Below, piece after piece: positions 35,340-45,000 of a stretch of DNA of 64,000 nucleotides. Source of the stretch: Lumbricus terrestris (taxonomy: Eukaryota; Annelida; Clitellata; Crassiclitellata; Lumbricidae); assembly GCA_949752735.1 (NCBI GenBank), contig OX457042.1, forward strand, positions 27,100,900 through 27,164,899, in the 5' to 3' direction. Under the pieces are notes generated by a model. That model was not told the origin of the DNA and did not search any database. It worked only from the letters and a program-made list of their open reading frames with translations. How positions within the stretch are numbered: position 1 is the first letter of the stretch; each line of letters opens with the position of its first letter. The translations under genes and the position numbers were made by a program.

Positions 35340-35870
35340 CGAATAGGCTATAGGTCGTAATCGTAATCGTAATCTCCTAATTTCTAAAGCGCCACTGGAA
35401 AGCCAAGCGCGGGGCACCGGCTTATTCACGAGCGCTGCGTTGAGTTAGAAGGGTTGTCCGTGAGAGTATAGTCCATGGTTGCCCGAGTCGAGGTACCGTA
35501 GGATCAGAGGGGTGGAACAGCTACTAAGGTGGGTGTCGTGACGTGTCGTCTGAGCCGGGAATTGGAGGGTGGGGATCAGATGAAACAGGATTTAAGAGTT
35601 CTTGAAAAGGAGTGTCTTTAGTTTCGAAAGGAGTGTCTTTAGTTTCGAGTGAAAGGCCCGAGGTGTGATGGATAGAGGTAGCCTAGCTATACCCAAGGCC
35701 GGAACCAATAATAGCAGATTATATATGCATTGCAAAAGACATGGCAAACAAGGAATTAAGATGGCCGCTGAAGAAGAGACACGTAGGCTACGTGTCAGGA
35801 TCAATGGGGGGGAAACCGGAGTCAATAATATTTTAATTAGAAGAAGTGCGAAAGACAGGGGCAATATATA
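35340..35870 (-). mobile_element. LINE 3'-end fragment with (ATTACG)n tail
   Basis: The minus strand has a degraded ORF end (RAFHSKLKTLL, duplicated), then ctttccagtggcgctttaga and a gattacgattacgattacg tail at 35358-35376, a tandem 3' terminus like the other LINEs here. Confidence 0.65.
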
Positions 35871-36059
35871 ATTAATTGGGAGACTTGCTGCATGATGACT
35901 AATGGCACAGACAAGCAGAACATAGCTCGTCCTGGCAATAATAAATTAGGCATAGCCTATATAGGCCTACAAGAGATTGTAACAAAGGGCGCTTCCAGTT
36001 TCCAACAGAATTACGGTTATTGGGCCTATAATAAGCAGCCTAATTAGCCCCGTCTAGCC

Positions 36060-36184
36060 TAATTCTGGTCAAATTGCGGTTTAGTCATAATAATAGGCCT
36101 AATTATAGTCAAATGCGACTTGAGATGGCTGTGTCAACATTCACACGACATGTTCAACACGCCCATATTGAAACTAGGTTAGAC

Positions 36185-36257
<73 letters not shown>

Positions 36258-36473
36258 GACCTAAAGATGGTTTGTGCAATTGGAAGGATGCCAATTAATT
36301 AACCTAATTCCGGTAAAATTGCGGTTCAGTCCTAATAATAGGCCTAATTATAGGCAAATGCGACTTGAGATGGCAGCTGGTGTCAACATTCACACGTAAC
36401 GCCCATAGTGAAACTAGGTTAGGCAATAATAATAAAGATGGTTTGTGCAATTGGAAAGATGCCAATTAATTAA
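36060..36473. repeat. Segment duplication with an expanded (AAT)n in one copy
   Basis: Copies at about 36060-36297 and 36298-36473 share attgcggtt, taataataggcctaattata, caaatgcgacttgagatggc, gaaactaggttag and aagatggtttgtgcaattgg. Copy 1 has a pure (AAT)n tract of about 70 bp (36185-36255) where copy 2 has only aataataataa. Confidence 0.85.
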
Positions 36474-36828
36474 GTCATCTGCATAATATGCAGATATATA
36501 TTATATATATATACATATATGTATATATTGTATCATAAAATAATAACACAGGCCCACTCATAGGCCTACTACTATACGGAACTGTGTCGCAGCAATGGCT
36601 TCTGGGACCCCAGGCACCAGGCCTCCATCGCTCGTCATGCGTTCTAGCATCCCGGATTTCTCGGTTGTCAGTCAGAGTTTGATTTCGATTGCCGGAAACG
36701 CAGTACTCAGCGTCTGACAATCTTTTACATGCACGACAAACCTTCGAGAGTGTTGAATTTGTACATAATAATTATTATAGGCTATACTGCTCGGAGTTTA
36801 ATTGGTAATGGTTCGTATATGATGCTTT

Positions 36829-36998
36829 ATTCATTCATTCATTCATTCATTCATTCATTCATTCATTCATTCATTCATTCATTCATTCATTCATTCATTC
36901 ATTCATTCATTCATTCATTCATTCATTCATTCATTCATTCATTCATTCATTCATTCATTCATTCATTCATTCATTCATTCATTCATTCATTCATTCAT
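36829..36998. repeat. (ATTC)n microsatellite, 170 bp
   Basis: About 42 uninterrupted ATTC units. It adjoins a LINE 3' UTR fragment whose other copy has a short atgaatga tail, so it is probably an expanded retroposon tail. The open frame over it (repeating Ile-His-Ser-Phe) is an artefact. Confidence 0.95.
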
Positions 36999-37085
36999 GG
37001 AAATCAATTTCTATAGCGCATCTCTTCAAAGGGGCTACGCAGAGGCTCTCCCAAACCCAGTGGCCAGCGTGGTCAAACAAAACTA
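36999..37085 (-). mobile_element. LINE 3'-UTR fragment attached to (ATGA)n microsatellite
   Basis: Minus: gagcctctgcgtagcccctt tgaagagatgcgctatagaa attgatttcc, then (ATGA)n. The 3' UTR matches the 7.3-kb fragment, so the 170-bp microsatellite next to it is probably an expanded LINE tail. Confidence 0.6.
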
Positions 37086-37409
37086 ATAATAATACAAACA
37101 ATTTTCGTTTAATCAACAATCCGGTTGACAGACCGCAACCGGTTACAGTGTAGGCCTACAAATTATGCAGTTGAAACAATTTACAGGAACTCAGATTACA
37201 AAATACATAAATCTTAACCATGGGCGGAGTTTGGCTTCCGTTCTTGGAGGGGCTAAGGCCTTCTTGGGGGGAGGCTAACTTGGCTAAGCCCGGGAGAAGA
37301 TATCATTTACACAGTAAAAAAATGAATCTGGGTCTTCTTGGGGGGAGGCTTAGCCCCCTAACCACTGATAAACTCTGCCCATGATCTTAACTATACCAAC
37401 TGAACAGAC

Positions 37410-37600
37410 AGCATGCAATACATGGCGCTAATAGCAGCCTACAAAGCATATCCCCCCCAACGGGGGCTCTAACTGCAATATATGGCGCTATAGTAGCAGC
37501 CTACAAAGCATATTCGCCCAACGGGGGCTCGAACTCACTGTATACCTCTACTGGGACACTTGGCCAGCGTGTTATCCATTACTCTACCGGGCCCCCTGCT
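37410..37600 (-). mobile_element. tRNA-derived SINE-like element, family 3, with internal duplication
   Basis: On the minus strand it reads GGGGCCCGGTAGAGTAATGG, then a tRNA-like body and GTTCGAGCCCCCGTTGGGCG, giving A- and B-box-like motifs at plausible spacing. The 3' segment (cgggggct, gcaatatatggcgctata, gcagcctacaaagcatat) occurs twice in tandem. It is not a functional tRNA: the acceptor stem does not close cleanly. Confidence 0.5.
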
Positions 37601-37912
37601 AAAGATGGGGGAGAAGAATGCCTGAGAAGGAGTGCTATAGAAAGGGAGCGGAGAGTCAAGGGGAGGCGCACTCGAGGTCGAGGGTCCTGCCAATTATTTA
37701 AAAATTTCAGATAAAAACGCTGCAAATTCTATAAATTCTATACTTTTAGACCTAGTTCTGATCACCTTTTTAGTCCTTCAATGCATCGATTGCAGTCGAA
37801 TTCTTCTGCTATCCGGAAATTTTCACATGTGTAAATTAAACCTGTCGAATTTTTCTGAGGGTGGGAAAATGCTGCAAATATGCTTTTTCTGGGAGGGAAT
37901 GCTGCTTATATA

Positions 37913-38293
37913 CAGTGGCGGCGCTAGGGGGGCTATGGGGCTAAGCCCCCTATAAAAGGCAACCAGCTAGGGGCTAAACCCCCTAAAAAAGTCCATCCGG
38001 TTTTTTACATGTAGGCTAATACTTAAATATTTCCACGATTTTCGACCAAAGGACTAAAAAAGTCATCAGAAATTTTTGCGGATGAAATGTGGAAAATTCT
38101 CATGAGATTTCGGCCGGATGACAAAAAGAAAAAAAAGGTCGTCAGAAATTTTGGCGGATGAAAATGTGGAAAATTTCCATGAGATTTCGACCGGATGACT
38201 AAAAATAGATAAAAACGGTCGTCAGAAATTTTGGCGGATGAAAATGGAAATTTCATTCAGCCCCCCAAAACTGAAATCCTGGCGCCGCCACTG
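37913..38293. mobile_element. hAT-type MITE, GGCGGCGC ends
   Basis: Perfect target-site duplication CTTATATA. Ends CAGTGGCGGCGCTAGG and CCTGGCGCCGCCACTG. The interior has three near copies of gtcatcagaaatttttgcgg/gatgaaaatgtggaaaattt. Confidence 0.9.
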
Positions 38294-38736
38294 CTTATAT
38301 AGGCCTATACGTGTACAACACCTGTCGATTTTTCCTGGGGGGATTCTCGATCATTACTGGGGAAACTTTCCCTCCCCCTTCAGAGACATCTGGATTAACA
38401 CTGCCCGGAAGTGCTGTAGAGAAATTCGTCTAAATACTAGGGCAAGTATAGGCCTATACTATAGGCCTAAATATATAGCCTAGTGGCTAACATTAAAATA
38501 CACCAGGCCTACTTCTATTTGCTTACAGTACAGATAATAAGATTGCCTAGATAGCCTAGGCCATGTAACTCAGGAGTTTAAACGGAAAAATTAACTTGTG
38601 TAGGCCTAGGCCGCCTATAGTGCTGGCACATTTGATACTAATCAACAGCATGTCTAAACCTGTACAAGTGTACAGGCAATCGACAGTGTGAAGATCGTGT
38701 TACCCATGAATATCTGACTTAACGTTGACGATTACG

Positions 38737-39012
38737 ATGCAGGACAAAGAGACACCGGAGAAATCCGACGGAATCAATTCATCGCCGCGGCAGCCATGCA
38801 TGCCTTCCTCCTCATCTACTTCTGCCTCTTGCGAGCACTGCTGCTACCACGCGAAAGACCGATTTCGGTGGCACCACTTGGTAACCGTTGCTGCTATTGC
38901 TGGCATCTTTCCGAGCTCTGTGTTTTTTGGATTCCTGTATGCCACACAACTGCCATGCGACTGTCGATTAGTCGCAGAGCAAGTGGACAGACTGTTGCGA
39001 GAACAATTCCAG
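38737..39012 (+). CDS. TNF ligand exon 1: cytoplasmic tail and transmembrane anchor
   Basis: The ATG at 38737 is the first in frame after a TGA at 38707. 92 codons: MQDKETPEKSDG, a Ser/Cys-rich stretch, DRFRWHHLV, then a hydrophobic segment (TVAAIAGIFPSSVFFGFLYA) and PCDCRLVAEQVDRLLREQFQ; donor CAG|gtaggc, phase 0. Positive residues before the segment fit type II topology. Confidence 0.88.
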
Positions 39013-42000
39013 GTAGGCCTATACATAGTTTAGGTCTAACCGTGAGCTATAGGCCTATTGGCCTAGCCTAGGCAAAGATAATTCCGCTAGTAGCCTATAG
39101 TAGGCCTACAGAATAGATAAGCTGCGCTTTAATTGTTCTGTGCTCGCAGGTCTAGCTATTTCTTTCCTTTACGAAAGGTCTTCATGTAGCCTACACATTC
39201 TGTTTTTTAAGTTGAACTTATTAACTTAAATCCAATCAAGAAGTCTATTTTTATACTTCTATTAATAAAATAACACAAGCCAACCATTTCCCAATCGGTT
39301 AGGCCTACTTCTAAACCAAGCAATTGTAAGGTAATCTAGGGTAGCCAGCCTAAGAGTTAGGCCCAAGGCCGTAGCCAGGATTTGATTTCGGGGGTGTTTC
39401 ACTCACCAATTTCTCTTCCCCAAAAAATTGATAACATTTTTTAGTCATCCGGCATTTTTCGGGGGGTGTTTTTATGGTTTTATTTCATGATTTTTACCTC
39501 ATGTGCTCGTAAATGCATTATATCATTTTTCACATCTTCCATTTCGGGGGGTGTTCAAACACCCAAAACACCCCCCTAGCTACGGCCTTGGTTAGGCCTA
39601 TACAGACTCGTTATCTAGCGCGTCACTTGGAAGGTTCTGCGCAGGTCTTAGATGCAGCAGACTGTAGGCCTATGTACGATCTTCATACTATTTCATTCGC
39701 CAGGCTCCCATCTACGATCTGTCGTCTATTCACAATCTGTCGTCTGCTGAAAATATTGCGTCATCGACTCGCCATCGTGCGTCGTCTGCTGACGTCAGCC
39801 ACCCAGCGACTCGACGGCGCATGCGTAGACAGTCGTCCGGCGGAAAGCAGAAGGGGAAACAGACACGAGACCAACAAGCAAAGACGACAGGAAAACCGAG
39901 AACCGGTCCGAATAAAAAAGGAGGCACTGGTAGAAATGTGGGTACCTACTTTAAATTAATTAATTATTAATATTATTATTGTCTTAGAAATCAAAAAATA
40001 GTTAGACATAGACATAGACATAGTTTTATTGATCCCAATAATTGTACATGTATGTTTAACAAAGTATAGATATAATTCACAATAAGAAAATACTCAAAGT
40101 GAATAGGTAGGCTATTATAAGAGTGAGGGAGCAAATAGGCACACCAAAAGGGACAAGGGTACTATAATTTTACGACCCCACAGAAATAGAAATTCGATGA
40201 AAAATATTTCCTCACGAAGTAGAAGCGGGATTTAGCGCGTGAGGGTCGGTTAGGGCTCAGGTTAGGCGTCGTGAGGGTCGGTTAGGGTTAGTTTTAGGGT
40301 TAGTGCAGTCATTCTGCTGAAATTGAAGCTGGATTGATGAAGAATAATTTTCAATGTAAAATTGATGAAAAATATATACTGACAAAATAGAAACTGGATT
40401 TATCGAACAAATTCTTGTCTAAGCAGAAGCTGGATCGATTAAAAGGGTTCTGGACAAACTAGAAGTTGGCGAAATTAAATCGAAAAAAAGGGTGAATTAA
40501 AATTATAGTACCACAAGTCCCGCTAAGCAGGGGTCTAATTAACAAAGTGAAGTGAGAAAGTGAAAGCTGAAGGGAGTATTTGAATGCAGAGATATTACTT
40601 AACTAGGGAAAGAAAAAAATTATAATAAAAAAACTAATGTAATAAACACTACATGAAAAGTTCAGAGAAGGAACAAAATAAAAGCAATCAAACAATCAAA
40701 TAAATCAGCATTAGCATGGGTAACCCCTCATGCTATTAACAGAAAACATTACATAATGTATACACACGTAACAGGTGTTTAAAGTGAGTTAAGTTAGTAG
40801 CCTTACGAATGTGAATCGGAATTTTATTCCATATGACAGGGCCTTGGAATTTAATGGAAAATTTCCGAACATTTGTTTTTGCAAAAATAATACTGAAGTC
40901 TCTATTACCTCTAGTGAGTCCAGGATGCAATGCAGGAGAGAAGTAGGAAGCAAAGGAAGAAGGGAGGAGGTTATTGATGTATTGATACATAAATTGAGAT
41001 GTCTGTTCAAATCTAATCTGCTTAATATTTAGGAGTTTATGCTCAGCAAATAGGGGACCAGTATGACAGTTAACAGTGGATTTAGTGATAACTCGTATGG
41101 CTTTTTTTGCAAGGTCCTTAAAACATGGAGATGGGTATAATAGGTAGAAGTCCAAATTAAATTAGAGTAACTAAGGTATGGATAGACTAGGGTGAAATAT
41201 AGATTGATAAGCACATGAGAGGGAAGCAAGTAAGAGACTCCCTTAATAATGCCTATGCTTTTGGAGATTTTTTTTACTTATTTCATCTATATGGACTTTC
41301 CATTTTAGGTGTTGATCAATATGAACGCCAAGGAATTTTGTCGTGTAAACTTGAGGAATAATTTTGTTGTCAATAAGCAGCTCATTATTTGTTATAGGTA
41401 TTGTTTTTTTATTTGAACGAAATATGATATAATTAGTTTTAGATAGGTTTAATAAAAGTTTATTTGCCTTGAACCAATCACTAGCTGATATTAATTCATT
41501 ATTGACTAGCTGAAGAAGCTGATCATAGGAAGCATGCGATAAAAATACATTAGAATCATCTGCAAATAGAATATAGTGTAAGATGGATGATGAATTTGGG
41601 AGGTCATTGATATAGATTAAAAACAGGAGAGGACCAAGGATAGAGCCTTGAGGTACTCCAAATTCTATAGTTTGAAAGTTAGACAATTTTCCATTACAAA
41701 GCACCTGCTGTAGACGATTGCCCAAATAACTACTAAGCCATCGAAGTGCATTATCTCTAATACCATAGTGTTCAAGTTTATACAAAAGTATTTTGTGGTC
41801 CACAGTATCAAACGCCTTTGCAAGGTCAAGGAAGATACCAATTGAGTATTCATTATTGTCCATGGCCTTGGTAATTTTGTCCTGTATATCAATCAGTGAC
41901 ATGGAGGTAGAGTGACCCGGCTGAAAGCCATGCTGAAACGGATATAATATGTCCTTATGCTTTATGTATGAAAGTAATCTGTCATACATTACTCTTTCAA

Positions 42001-45000
42001 ATAATTTGGAGAAAAAAGGTTCGACTTTAATATAGGCCTATTCAGTAGGCCTGCTTGTCACTGCTTGTGCATCAACTGGGGCGCGGTGGTGTAGGCCTAG
42101 TGGGTATATACATGTATGTTCGTCGCCTCGAATCCACCTCAAGTCGCCGCGTCGGGACCTTGGACATAATGGACAAGTCCTTCACTCGCAATTGCTCAGC
42201 GCTCCGGCGCGAAACTCCTATGAAGTGTCCGCTCTGTAGTCAGTCTAGAGCGCCTCTGAGCAGTGATCTTGAAGGGATGCTATAACAAGTGCACATACAA
42301 ACAAACTGCACTTTTCAAGTAGGCTTATAGGCCTACGCTTCAGCCTCATCGAAATTGTGTAATGACACCAGGCTAATATAACCTATTAGGCCTAATAATT
42401 GTTCACCCAGTGATCCAGTAGGCCCTAACCACACCCCAAGCATTGTGTAGGCTTACTTCACACGCTACGATTGGGGGAGGGGATAACATACTGGCAAGGA
42501 GAACGAGAGGTAGCCTACCGAGATCGAGCCCAGTAGGGCGGACGTGCTTTGTATGCTGCTATTATCGCCGTGGATTGCAGGCTGTCTGTTCTATTAGTAG
42601 TTATGATTGATGTTAAAATTAAGATTGTTGCATAACGTGTACAACTGTACATGTACAGTGCAGTGCGTTTGCAGGCGTTTCATTAAAGAAAAAGTTGTTT
42701 ATTATTGTTATTTACAACAATACATGACGAAGCTATTCCTGTATGACTTAGAACAGATTATGTATGTGCAATGTTGTGCATTGTGCACTTGCTATAGCAC
42801 CCTTTCAAGATAACTACTCAGAAGCGCTCCCAACTACAGCACGGACACTGAATCGGAGTTTCACACTGAAGCGCTTGAGAAATTGCAAGTGAAGGACTTG
42901 CCCAAGGTCCCTACCCGGTGACTTGAGGTGGTTTCGAACCTGGTGCCTCCGGCTATAGGTCTAAGGGTGTGATAAGTTTCGTGAACATATTTTTGTCTTT
43001 TTCAGTCTTGCAATGCCGCTGGAATTCACCTGGAATTCTCAATTCCTGCTTTAGATCAACAGATGACTGGTAGGCCTACAGCTGTATGCCACTCTACTTT
43101 ATGAATTATTCAAGATTTTAAACTTTTCAAGTACTTTTTAAATCCAATTCAACCTACTTGTATTGTATAGCGACTTTGCCAATGTTATTGATGATGAAAT
43201 TATCTTATTAATTAACTATTATTGATATTATAGCTCAGTGGTTCCCAACCCGTGGCCAACAGGTCAAAAGTGGCCCGCCAGGTCTAAAAATGGCCTTCAT
43301 ATCTCAAAGAATTAACAAAAATATATAAAAAAGACAACTTGGACAGGATAGAAGATCATGGAACACGTATACGGTAATTATTTTCAAGTACAAATTATTT
43401 TATTTAGACGTCTATAAATAAGATCAAACATAGGCCTACTATTTTGATTCAATTATAACAATTTTATATGCTTTTAGTTAACTAAATTTTAGGCTCGTGG
43501 CCCCCTCCCCTAATGTCCTTCACCTAAGAAAAAGTGGCTAAAGTCAAAAGTCAAAACAGTTTGGGAACTACTGTTATAGCTGTTACAATTTTAAGCTTTT
43601 GCTATTATAGCATTTACCATTATAGTCAACTGCAATCATAAGCATCTCATGTTTATTCTGTTTGTTAGCATTTTTAAAGTAACATGCAAGTAATTTTTCT
43701 TTCAGATCGGCTGCGGCGCATTAATGGAAGTACGGAGTCGGTTGAATATGGAGAAATTTCGCAAAATGGATTTAAGCCATACGCAGGTGAAACAGTGATG
43801 TCTAACTTGGACCTTAGCTAAGACTTCGCCTAGAAAGTGGTGTGTGCAAATTCTGCATTGTTTCCCTTCAACACCCTTTAATTATAATTATAATGGTGTC
43901 ATTTACATGTCCTGCATGTATGTACGAGCATTTGCTATAGCATTTCTTCAAGATTTCTACTCAGAGGTGCTCCCGACTACAGCACAGACTCTGAGACATG
44001 GAGTTTCATGCCGAAGCTAAAGAGCAATTGCGAGTGAACGGTCAAGACACAGCTACTTGAGGTGGATTCTAACCTGCATATTGCGTAATGATAATAATGA
44101 TAATAAGAAATTAATATATACAGTAACAATGAAGACAATGATGTTCGGTACTTGTTTTGAGTCGTGAAGCACTCAAATGGAGCCTTCCAAGAAAATAACA
44201 ATGGGGTACAAGTACCCCGGCCTGAGCCCCCCTCAAATATACCTATGATCTAGCATGCAAGGCCTGGTGGAGTAGTAGTGGGTTCTGTGCCTTGAAGCCG
44301 GAGGGGAGGGTTCCAGGTTTGAATCCATCTCAAGATGCTGCATAGGGAGTCTAGGGACCTTGAGCAAGTCCTTCACTCGCAATTGCTCGTGCGCTTTGGC
44401 GTGAAACTCTGATGCAGTGTCTGTGCTGTAGTCGGGAGCGCCTCTGAGTAGAGAACCTGAAGGGAGCGCTATAGCAAAAGCGAGAAATTTAAAAAGGAGG
44501 GAGATATTTGAAGGTAGCATGACAATTGACAAGTGTATGTGATGACGTTTGATGTAGCAGATCGTCATAATGGCACAAGGTATTCCTTTCGTAACTGGAT
44601 TCCAGCCAAATGGTTCAACTCCTCAGCTGTATTCAAGTTCCATTCCAACCGAGGGACCATCCAAGTTCTACAATCTGGTCTCTATTACGTCTACAGCCAG
44701 GTGCGTTTTGAAGAATTTTATACTGAAGTCCATCTTTGAAACTGGATGCTTTAACGGTTATTAAGGCATGATGGAGATAATGTTAAGCATTAGGTACTTT
44801 AGTACCTTCCATCACACCCTTATCTAACGAACAAACTGTACACAAAAAACAAACCTATAGATCTGGTTAATAACCAGATGATTGTGTACCATTAGAACAG
44901 TTATAGTGATGGGTAATCAGACAGCTTTGCAATAAAGACTGACTTTAAATACTGTGCTTAAATAAAGTAAGTAAAGTAAGTAAATAAAGCCATTATTGCT

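Larger units (their letters stand above)
33671..38736. other. Intergenic region between boule and the TNF ligand
   Basis: The two genes are divergent. The region holds two MITEs, LINE 3' ends, a SINE-like element, a duplicated segment with an (AAT)n tract, an (ATTC)n tract and very many AGGCCT words. I see no protein-coding exon. Confidence 0.6.
40004..42030 (-). mobile_element. Dead 5'-truncated LINE (CR1/L2/Jockey-type non-LTR retrotransposon)
   Basis: The minus strand encodes reverse-transcriptase segments: the KVEPFFSKLFERVMYDRLL approach, a finger/palm motif FLDLAKAFDTVDH, GVPQGSILGPLLFLIYINDL, the catalytic YILFADDSNV box (FADD) and TKFLGVHID. The coding region then continues in other frames down to about 40736, so at least two frameshifts exist: one in an A run near 41270, one near 41115. 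The 5' half including any endonuclease is absent. The 3' end is a tandem (ATGTCT)n tail at 40004-40025, a terminus style typical of CR1/L2-like LINEs. It lies in a TNF-ligand intron in opposite orientation. Confidence 0.9.

Noticed and set aside
36829..37016. Open frame with repeated Ile-His-Ser-Phe
   Set aside because: Translation of the ATTC microsatellite.
37500..37600. tRNA-like sequence with GTTCGAGCCCC
   Set aside because: Not called as a tRNA gene because the stems do not close; treated as a SINE.
39513..39959. Plus-strand open frame of 148 codons ending VRIKKEALVEMWVPTLN
   Set aside because: Runs through a MITE; the overlapping phase-0 frame with RRRMRR fits the TNF ligand model better.
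40240..40310. gttagggttag motifs suggesting interstitial telomeric repeat
   Set aside because: Only a few degenerate TTAGGG units inside a repeat element; no array.
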